Of a stretch of DNA of 9,933 nucleotides, positions 5,725 through 9,933 are shown piece by piece (position 1 is the stretch's first letter; every line of letters begins with the position of its first letter). The position numbers and the translations under genes are program-made. Under the pieces are notes generated by a model that saw only the letters and a program-made list of their open reading frames with translations, was not told the DNA's origin and did not search any database. Origin of the DNA: Thermocaproicibacter sp036741535 (GTDB taxonomy: Bacteria; Bacillota; Clostridia; Oscillospirales; Acutalibacteraceae); NCBI GenBank assembly GCA_036741535.1, contig DAINSB010000090.1, positions 1 to 9,933 of the forward strand, given 5' to 3'.

Positions 5725-6174
5725 ATGAAAATTCTGGTGGATGCGGACGCGTGTCCGGTCAAGGAGATCCTCGTGTCCGCCGCGAGGCGGCGGGGCATCC
5801 CCGTCACCATGCTGATCGACACCAGCCATGTTCTGGACGACGGCTACAGCACGGTTATCACCGTGGATCAGGGGCGCGACAGCGCGGATCTGCGCCTGGT
5901 CAACCTGATCGAGCCGGGCGACCTCGTCGTGACGCAGGATTACGGCGTGGCGGCGATGTCGCTCAGCCGGGGGGCGAAAGCCCTGAACCAGAACGGCCTG
6001 GTCTACGACGGGACCAATATGGACCGGCTGCTGTTCGAGCGCGCGCTCGGGCAGAAGATCCGCCGCGCCGGCGGCAGGGCGGGGAAGAACCGCAGGCGCA
6101 CTTCGGGCGACGACGAGTCGTTCCGCCGCGCGCTGGAACGGATGCTCGATTCTTTGCAACAAGGCGACCGCTGA
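5725..6174 (+). CDS. YaiI/YqxD family protein (DUF188, UPF0178)
   Basis: This 149-residue protein matches the widely conserved YaiI/YqxD family, whose fold is PIN-nuclease-like and whose cellular job is not established. The hallmark DADACPVK is at residues 6-13 right after the start, followed by GRDSADLRLVN (50-60) and the second acidic motif VVTQDYG (68-74, D72). The acidic residues could form a metal site as in PIN domains. The C-terminal part has a basic stretch (KIRRAGGRAGKNRRR, 111-125) and a short helix, FRRALERML (133-141), as in relatives. The length is normal. No good SD is visible before this ATG; it is kept because DADACPVK normally begins within a few residues of the N-terminus. 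The COG2509 gene follows after 44 nt and is probably co-transcribed. Confidence 0.9.
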   Translation: MKILVDADACPVKEILVSAARRRGIPVTMLIDTSHVLDDGYSTVITVDQGRDSADLRLVNLIEPGDLVVTQDYGVAAMSLSRGAKALNQNGLVYDGTNMDRLLFERALGQKIRRAGGRAGKNRRRTSGDDESFRRALERMLDSLQQGDR

Positions 6175-6192
6175 TTGAAATCACCGGTCGCC
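6163..6192 (+). repeat. Near-perfect palindrome at the yaiI stop codon
   Basis: GGCGACCG (6163-6170) pairs with CGGTCGCC (6185-6192). Inside, after one C-C mismatch, TGAT pairs with ATCA around TGAA. The stop codon TGA (6172-6174) lies in the inner stem. There is no T-tract, so it is not an ordinary terminator; an RNA processing or stability element between two co-transcribed genes is possible. Confidence 0.45.
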
Positions 6193-6218
6193 GAGACTGA
6201 AAGTGGGAAAAAATCGAT

Positions 6219-7640
6219 ATGGAAAATTACGACGTTATCGTTGTCGGCGCAGGCCCGGCCGGGATCTTCACGGCCTTGGAGCTGGATAAACTGGCGCCCG
6301 AGAAGAAAGTGCTGGTGGTGGATTCCGGCAGCGCCATCGAGCGCAGGGCGTGCCCGGCCCGCACGACGGGCGCGTGCGCCCACTGCGCGACCTGCAGCAT
6401 CATGAACGGCTGGGCCGGCGCGGGCGCGTTTTCCGACGGCAAACTTTCGCTTTCGGAAGAGGTCGGCGGCAATATCACGGATTACATGCCGGTCGAGAAG
6501 GCCCGTAAACTGATCCGCTACGTGGACGGCATCTATCTGCAGTTCGGCGCGCCGAACAAGGTGTTCGGCAAAAACGACAAATTCGTGGAGAAGATCGCCT
6601 ACGAGGCGAGAAAGGAAAACATCCGGCTCATCCCGTGCCCGGTGCGCCACATGGGCACCGAGCATTCGTACCAGGTGCTCAAGGCGATGTACGGCTATCT
6701 TTCGTCGCGCCCGAATTTCGAGTTCCGCGAGCACACCACGGCGGAGAGCATCCTTGCGGAAAACGGCACCGTCCGGGGCGTGACGCTCACGTCGCCGGAC
6801 GGCGGCCGCGAGACGCTGGAAGCGCCCGTCGTCGTACTTGCGCCCGGCAGGGGCGGGGCGAACTGGCTCAGCCGCATCGGGAAGGAAAACAACCTCTCCA
6901 TCGCGAACAACGAGGTGGACATCGGCGTGCGCGTCGAGGTGCCGAACGCCGTGATGGACCCCCTGACCAAAAATCTCTACGAGGCCAAGCTGGTCTATTA
7001 CTCCGATACGTTCGAGAACCGGGTCCGCACCTTCTGCATGAACCCCGGCGGCCTGGTCAGCGAGGAGCATTACGACACCGGCGAGGGCGACGGCATCGCC
7101 GTTGTGAACGGGCACTCTTACGCCGAGGAAGAGCGCCGCACCGAGAACACCAATTTCGCCCTGCTGGTTTCCACACGCTTCACCGAGCCGTTCAACCAGC
7201 CCATCGAGTACGGGCGCTACATCGCCCAGCTCGGCAACATGCTGACGGGCGGCGGCATCATGGTGCAGCGCCTGGGCGACCTGCTGATGGGCAGGCGCAC
7301 CGACTCCACGCGCCTCGCGAAATCGACCACGATCCCCACGCTCAAGACCGCCGTGCCGGGGGACCTTTCGTTCGTCCTGCCGCACCGGCACCTCACCAGC
7401 ATCGTGGAGTCCCTGCGCGCGTTCGACAAGCTCACCCCGGGGCTGTACTCCCGCAACACGCTGCTCTACGGCGTCGAGGTCAAGTTCTATTCCTCCAAGG
7501 TGGAGGTGGGGAACAACTTCGAGACGCAGATCAAAAACCTCTACGCCATCGGCGACGGCGCCGGCATCACGCGCGGGCTGATGCAGGCCTCCGTCACCGG
7601 CGTGGTCGTCGCCCGCGACATCGCAAAGGAAAAAGGATGA
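6219..7640 (+). CDS. COG2509-type FAD-dependent oxidoreductase/dehydrogenase
   Basis: This 473-residue flavoprotein belongs to the uncharacterised FAD-dependent dehydrogenase family COG2509; the physiological substrate is unknown. The N-terminal Rossmann fold has VVGAGPAG (8-15) with an acidic residue (D35) after the second strand for the ADP-ribose of FAD. Next come C45-x7-C53-x2-C56-x2-C59 and GWAGAGAFSDGKL (64-76); from memory this cysteine pattern with GW.GAGAFSDGK is typical of the family and could hold a metal or Fe-S cluster. The C-terminal FAD motif is YAIGDGAGITRG, followed by a helix (LMQASVTGVVVARDIAKEKG) that closes the protein. The start ATG at 6219 has only a weak SD (GTGGGA near 6204-6209). 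It lies 44 nt after yaiI, with a palindrome between. The stop codon sits inside the terminator hairpin at 7631-7666. Confidence 0.9.
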   Translation: MENYDVIVVGAGPAGIFTALELDKLAPEKKVLVVDSGSAIERRACPARTTGACAHCATCSIMNGWAGAGAFSDGKLSLSEEVGGNITDYMPVEKARKLIRYVDGIYLQFGAPNKVFGKNDKFVEKIAYEARKENIRLIPCPVRHMGTEHSYQVLKAMYGYLSSRPNFEFREHTTAESILAENGTVRGVTLTSPDGGRETLEAPVVVLAPGRGGANWLSRIGKENNLSIANNEVDIGVRVEVPNAVMDPLTKNLYEAKLVYYSDTFENRVRTFCMNPGGLVSEEHYDTGEGDGIAVVNGHSYAEEERRTENTNFALLVSTRFTEPFNQPIEYGRYIAQLGNMLTGGGIMVQRLGDLLMGRRTDSTRLAKSTTIPTLKTAVPGDLSFVLPHRHLTSIVESLRAFDKLTPGLYSRNTLLYGVEVKFYSSKVEVGNNFETQIKNLYAIGDGAGITRGLMQASVTGVVVARDIAKEKG

Positions 7641-7667
7641 AAACGGCTTGCCGTTTTCATCCTTTTT
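7631..7667. terminator. Bidirectional terminator between convergent COG2509 and GDSL genes
   Basis: GGATGAAAACGG (7635-7646) pairs perfectly with CCGTTTTCATCC (7651-7662), loop CTTG. It is flanked by AAAA (7631-7634) and TTTTT (7663-7667), so it works in both directions. The plus-strand stop (7638-7640) is inside the stem; the minus-strand stop (7670-7668) directly abuts it. Confidence 0.92.
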
Positions 7668-8363
7668 CTAACTTGCGTATTCCTTCCGGTACCGGCGGAT
7701 CTCCTCGTCCAGGATGCCGGAGATCAGCCGGTGGCCCTGCTCGTTGGGGTGGATGCCGTCGTCGCAGAGAAACTGCTGGTAATGCCGTCTTTCGAGGAAC
7801 GCGCTGCTGATGTCGAACAGCGGCGTTTCCGTGTCCCTCGCCAGGCGGCAGACCGCCAGGTTGTACATCTCGTGCCAGCGGTAGATGCGCTCCACGTCGC
7901 CGAGCCATTTGAGGATGTTCGCCGGGTTCAGCCCGCGGGAGATCCACGCGAAATACCGCCCCGCGTCGACGGGCGGCAGCGAAAGCAGCGCCGGGCGGCT
8001 TCCCGCGTGCTTGACCGCCTCGATCATCTGCGTATATTTGTTCAGGAACAGGTCGATCGGCGTTTTGGGCAGATGCTCCGCGTCCGGCTCGGCCGAAACC
8101 TCCGCCCAGTTGAAGTCGCAGTCGTTGCCCCCGAACTCGAGCGCGACATAATCGTACTCCTTCAGCTCGGCGAGGTGCTTGAGAAGGGAGTCGAGCCCTT
8201 TGGAGACGGTGCAGCCGAATCGCGAGTAATTCCGCAGCGCAAGATTCGCGCTGCTCTTGATCATGTTTGCAAAGCTGTTTCGGAGGACGGTATACCTTTT
8301 TTCCTGGTTGAGGACGACCCCTTTCGTCAGGGAGTCGCCGAATACGCAGACGGAATTGGCCAT
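7668..8363 (-). CDS. SGNH/GDSL-family hydrolase (esterase/lipase-like)
   Basis: This 231-residue protein has all four blocks of the SGNH hydrolase family, which cleaves ester bonds in lipids, acylated sugars or similar substrates; the actual substrate is not predictable. Seen: block I FGDSLTKG with nucleophile S11, block II glycine at G50 (NYSRFGC), block III GGND with N80, and block V DDGIHPNEQGH with D202 and H205. There is no signal peptide or membrane segment, so it is likely cytoplasmic. The ATG at 8363 has GGAGG (8377-8373) with a 9-nt spacer. It is a single-gene unit with its own strong promoter, divergent from the alkD-like gene and convergent with the flavoprotein gene. Confidence 0.92.
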   Translation of the reverse strand: MANSVCVFGDSLTKGVVLNQEKRYTVLRNSFANMIKSSANLALRNYSRFGCTVSKGLDSLLKHLAELKEYDYVALEFGGNDCDFNWAEVSAEPDAEHLPKTPIDLFLNKYTQMIEAVKHAGSRPALLSLPPVDAGRYFAWISRGLNPANILKWLGDVERIYRWHEMYNLAVCRLARDTETPLFDISSAFLERRHYQQFLCDDGIHPNEQGHRLISGILDEEIRRYRKEYAS

Positions 8364-8407
8364 GATGGATTCCCTCCTTCAGGCAAGTTGCTGCAATCAC
8401 AATCATG

Positions 8408-8436
8408 TTGCTACCTTGTATTTAAAACTATATAGT
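8408..8436 (+). promoter_or_regulatory. Probable promoter of the alkD-like gene, overlapping the divergent one
   Basis: TTGCTA (8408-8413) and TATAGT (8431-8436) with a 17-bp spacer. Its -10 shares the palindrome ACTATATAGT (8427-8436) with the -10 of the opposite promoter, so the two -10 boxes overlap by two bases. The -35 is weaker (4 of 6 consensus). Confidence 0.5.
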
Positions 8437-8455
8437 ATAATTATGGATATGTCAA
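8427..8455 (-). promoter_or_regulatory. Sigma-A promoter of the GDSL hydrolase gene
   Basis: On the minus strand, consensus TTGACA (8455-8450) and TATAGT (8432-8427) with a 17-bp spacer. Transcription should start near 8420, giving a leader of about 57 nt. Confidence 0.85.
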
Positions 8456-8481
8456 TATCATACCCGAAAATACCGGATTTA

Positions 8482-8549
8482 TTTCGCGCGGCGGCCGGCG
8501 GAAAAGCCGTTTCGGGGGCAGGATTAGGAAGGCGGGCCGCCGCGCGGGA
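8482..8549 (+). promoter_or_regulatory. Leader stem-loop covering the SD of the alkD-like gene
   Basis: A perfect 12-bp inverted repeat, CGCGCGGCGGCC (8485-8496) with GGCCGCCGCGCG (8535-8546). It extends by T-G, T-G and T-A pairs (8482-8484 with 8547-8549) into the GGAGG SD (8547-8551). The 38-base interior contains GGC-GGAAAA-GCC. Formed in the mRNA, the stem would hide the ribosome-binding site of the alkD-like gene. The fold is seen; regulation is inference, and no known riboswitch was recognised. Confidence 0.5.
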
Positions 8550-8558
8550 GGGGTGGAC

Positions 8559-9299
8559 ATGGACTCCGAATTTCAGGATACGGCGTACCCGGCGTTCAAG
8601 CGGTATCTGCGCTCCCTCTCCGAAGAGGAGTTCGCCCGCTTTCAGCGCCGCCTGATCCCGGGCGAGACGATCCTCGGCGTGCGCATGCCGCTCCTGCGCG
8701 CCGTGGCCAGGCGGATCGCGAAAGGCGACTGGCGGCGCTTTCTGGCGGAGGCGCGGGACGACACGCTGGAGGAAGTGATGGTGCAGGGGCTTGTGATCGG
8801 CTTTGCAAAGATGGAGTACGACGAAGAGCTCCTCCGGGCGGCGGCGTTCGTGCCGAAGATCAAAAGCTGGGCCTCCTGCGACCTCTGCGGGTCGTCGTTC
8901 CGGTTTCTCCGGAAGAACCGGGAGCGGTCGTTTGCCTTTCTGCTGCCGTACCTTCAGAGTTCCGGCGAGTTCGCCGTGCGGTTCGGCGTGATCCTTCTGA
9001 TGGATTATTTTATCGACGAAGAGTATCTCGACCGGCTTTTCACGGCGCTCGACGGGGTGCGCCACGGCGGATATTACGCGAAGATGGCGGTGGCGTGGGC
9101 CGTTTCGGCCTGCTATGTCAAGTACCAGCGGCGGACGCTGGACTATCTTTCCCGTTGCCGGCTGGACGACTGGACCTACAACCGGGCGCTGCGGAAAATC
9201 ACCGAGTCGAACCGGGTGGACGCGGCGTCCAAACGGAAGATCCGCTCCATGCGGCGGCGGGCTGTGCCCGCACCCAAGCCGCGCGGCGCAAAGGCTTGA
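8559..9299 (+). CDS. DNA alkylation repair protein (AlkD-like HEAT-repeat glycosylase family)
   Basis: This 246-residue, all-helical protein fits the AlkD/DNA alkylation repair family, which removes bulky or positively charged alkylated bases from DNA by a HEAT-repeat solenoid. Family features seen: GVRMPLLRAVAR (40-51), SWASCD with W104 and D108 (same W-x3-D spacing as the catalytic pair of Bacillus AlkD), VRFGVILLMDYF (140-151) with R141, HGGYYAKMAVAWAVS (169-183) and DDWTYNRALRKITES (203-217), the family's C-terminal signature. The tail is strongly basic (KRKIRSMRRR and beyond), as suits DNA binding. I chose the ATG at 8559, with GGAGG at 8547-8551 and a 7-nt spacer; an in-frame GTG at 8553 is too close to the SD. 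Its stop codon overlaps the -35 box of the feo promoter. Confidence 0.9.
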   Translation: MDSEFQDTAYPAFKRYLRSLSEEEFARFQRRLIPGETILGVRMPLLRAVARRIAKGDWRRFLAEARDDTLEEVMVQGLVIGFAKMEYDEELLRAAAFVPKIKSWASCDLCGSSFRFLRKNRERSFAFLLPYLQSSGEFAVRFGVILLMDYFIDEEYLDRLFTALDGVRHGGYYAKMAVAWAVSACYVKYQRRTLDYLSRCRLDDWTYNRALRKITESNRVDAASKRKIRSMRRRAVPAPKPRGAKA

Positions 9300-9324
9300 C
9301 AAAGCCGGCGGGGCGGCATATAAT
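9296..9324 (+). promoter_or_regulatory. Full-consensus sigma-A promoter of feoAB
   Basis: TTGACA (9296-9301) and TATAAT (9319-9324) with a 17-bp spacer, a perfect match to consensus. The -35 overlaps the stop codon of the alkD-like gene (9297-9299). Transcription should start near 9331. No terminator separates the two genes, so read-through from alkD is possible. Confidence 0.9.
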
Positions 9325-9333
9325 ATTCTTAAA

Positions 9334-9349
9334 GTTAGCAATGACTAAC
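9334..9349. promoter_or_regulatory. Inverted repeat just downstream of the feo promoter (candidate metal-regulator operator)
   Basis: GTTAG-CAATGA-CTAAC covers roughly +4 to +19 of the predicted transcript. The half-sites resemble those in DtxR/IdeR-type operators (GTTAG/CTAAC), though the 6-bp spacing differs from the classical form. Binding by an iron regulator fits the feo genes but is inference. Confidence 0.4.
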
Positions 9350-9385
9350 AACGGCGGCGCAAAGGGAGAATGGAAGGGGAAAACG

Positions 9386-9613
9386 ATGATGACGCTTGAC
9401 CGGCTGCCCATCGGCAGAAGAGCGAGGATCGTTGCGGTGAACGGGCAGGGAGCCCTGCGGCGGCGCCTGTTAGACATGGGCCTCACACCGAACACGGAGG
9501 TCATGGTCCGCAAGGTCGCCCCCATGGGCGACCCGATCGAGATCTTTCTGCGCAGCTACGAGCTGACGCTCCGCATGGAGGACGCGCGGAACATCGAAAT
9601 CAAGGGGGAGTAG
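9386..9613 (+). CDS. feoA: Ferrous iron transport protein A
   Basis: A 75-residue FeoA: a small SH3-like cytoplasmic protein that works with the FeoB ferrous-iron transporter. Recognisable are the opening LDRLPIGRRARIVAVNG (4-20), LRRRLLDMGLTPNTEVMV (24-41) and the closing strand ELTLRMEDARNIEI (59-72). The start is taken at ATG 9386, behind AAGGGGA (9374-9380); a second ATG follows at once at 9389. The in-frame ATG at 9341 has no SD and lies in the putative operator. It is the first gene of a feoAB operon; feoB begins three bases after its stop. Confidence 0.94.
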   Translation: MMTLDRLPIGRRARIVAVNGQGALRRRLLDMGLTPNTEVMVRKVAPMGDPIEIFLRSYELTLRMEDARNIEIKGE

Positions 9614-9616
9614 CAG

Positions 9617-9933
9617 GTGATTTTCGCATTGGCGGGCAACCAGAACAGCGGCAAGACCACGCTGTTCAACCAGCTGACCGGCTCCAACCAGCACGTCGGC
9701 AATTTTCCCGGCGTCACGGTGGAGCGCAAAGACGGGCTGATCCGAGGGCAGAAAAACGCGACCGTCGTGGATCTGCCGGGGATCTACTCCCTTTCGCCCT
9801 ATTCCAGCGAAGAGATCGTCACGCGGGATTTTCTGCTGAAAAATCACCCGGACGGCATCATCAACATCGTCGACGCGACGAACATTGAGCGGAACCTCTA
9901 TCTGAGCATGCAGCTGATCGAGCTGAACCTTCC
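9617..9933 (+). CDS. feoB: Ferrous iron transporter FeoB, G-protein domain (partial, cut by window edge)
   Basis: The first 105 codons of FeoB, the inner-membrane Fe(II) transporter with an N-terminal GTPase domain. Visible GTPase motifs are G1 GNQNSGKT (7-14), the switch-I region HVGNFPGVTVERKDG (26-40) and G3 DLPG (52-55), then YSLSPYSSEE (57-66) as is typical of FeoB. The G4 (NxxD) motif and all membrane segments lie beyond the window. The start is a GTG at 9617, with GGGGGAG at 9604-9610 and a 6-nt spacer; the SD lies in the last codons of feoA, which supports coupled translation. Confidence 0.94.
   Translation, partial: MIFALAGNQNSGKTTLFNQLTGSNQHVGNFPGVTVERKDGLIRGQKNATVVDLPGIYSLSPYSSEEIVTRDFLLKNHPDGIINIVDATNIERNLYLSMQLIELNL

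Noticed and set aside
6003..7391. Long minus-strand open frame opposite yaiI and the COG2509 gene, and a 391-codon plus-strand frame at 6635-7810.
   Set aside because: Both are shadow frames of the flavoprotein gene: arginine/alanine-rich translations with no recognisable domain and no ribosome-binding site.
9341..9385. In-frame ATG at 9341 as the feoA start.
   Set aside because: No SD, only about ten bases from the predicted transcription start, and the extra residues are not FeoA-like.
1..9933. Search for mobile elements, CRISPR repeats, toxin-antitoxin or defence genes, tRNA genes.
   Set aside because: No repeat arrays, transposase or integrase motifs, terminal inverted repeats, tRNA-like folds or defence-type domains were seen; apart from AT-rich intergenic gaps the base composition is uniform.

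Overview
The window looks like a chromosomal stretch from a high-GC member of the Clostridia (Oscillospiraceae/Ruminococcaceae-like anaerobes). This is inferred from several points: a type III glutamine synthetase beside a split, archaeal-type glutamate synthase, a clostridial-type cysteine-rich alpha-hydroxy-acid oxidizing protein, a COG2509 flavoprotein and feoAB. Strong sigma-A promoters (TTGACA-17-TATAAT type) sit in AT-rich gaps between GC-rich genes with good Shine-Dalgarno (SD) sites. I see no tRNA, rRNA, CRISPR array, insertion sequence, prophage or defence genes.

Layout. (1) 1-1853, minus strand: a nitrogen-assimilation operon, with a class II glutamine amidotransferase subunit followed (one-base TAATG overlap) by the ferredoxin/FMN subunit of glutamate synthase, which runs off the left edge. 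(2) 1854-2245: a divergent control region with one good promoter in each direction, a spaced inverted repeat between them, a structured glt leader, and a glnA leader that can fold either as two small hexaloop hairpins or as a long intrinsic terminator. (3) 2246-4333, plus: type III glutamine synthetase. (4) 4334-4539: convergent gap with a bidirectional terminator. (5) 4540-5562, minus: FMN-dependent alpha-hydroxy-acid dehydrogenase/oxidase-like protein. (6) 5725-7640, plus: YaiI/YqxD-family protein and a COG2509 FAD-dependent oxidoreductase. (7) 7668-8363, minus: SGNH/GDSL hydrolase. (8) 8559-9299, plus: AlkD-like DNA alkylation repair protein, with a leader stem that covers its SD. (9) 9386 to the right edge, plus: feoA and the 5' part of feoB, behind a full-consensus promoter.

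How it works together. Glutamine synthetase III and the divergent glutamate synthase genes make up a GS-GOGAT ammonium-assimilation cycle. They share a 392-bp control region, and both transcripts carry a folded leader, so co-regulation by nitrogen status is the natural reading. The other genes are separate housekeeping units. The genes around 4.4 kb and 7.65 kb are convergent and share bidirectional terminators. The pairs at 5.6 kb and 8.4 kb are divergent with back-to-back or overlapping promoters.

I did not find a clearly new multi-gene system. The observations most worth a second look are RNA-level: the attenuator before glnA (ANTAR-like), the SD-covering stem before the alkD-like gene, and the U7-ended leader of the glt operon.
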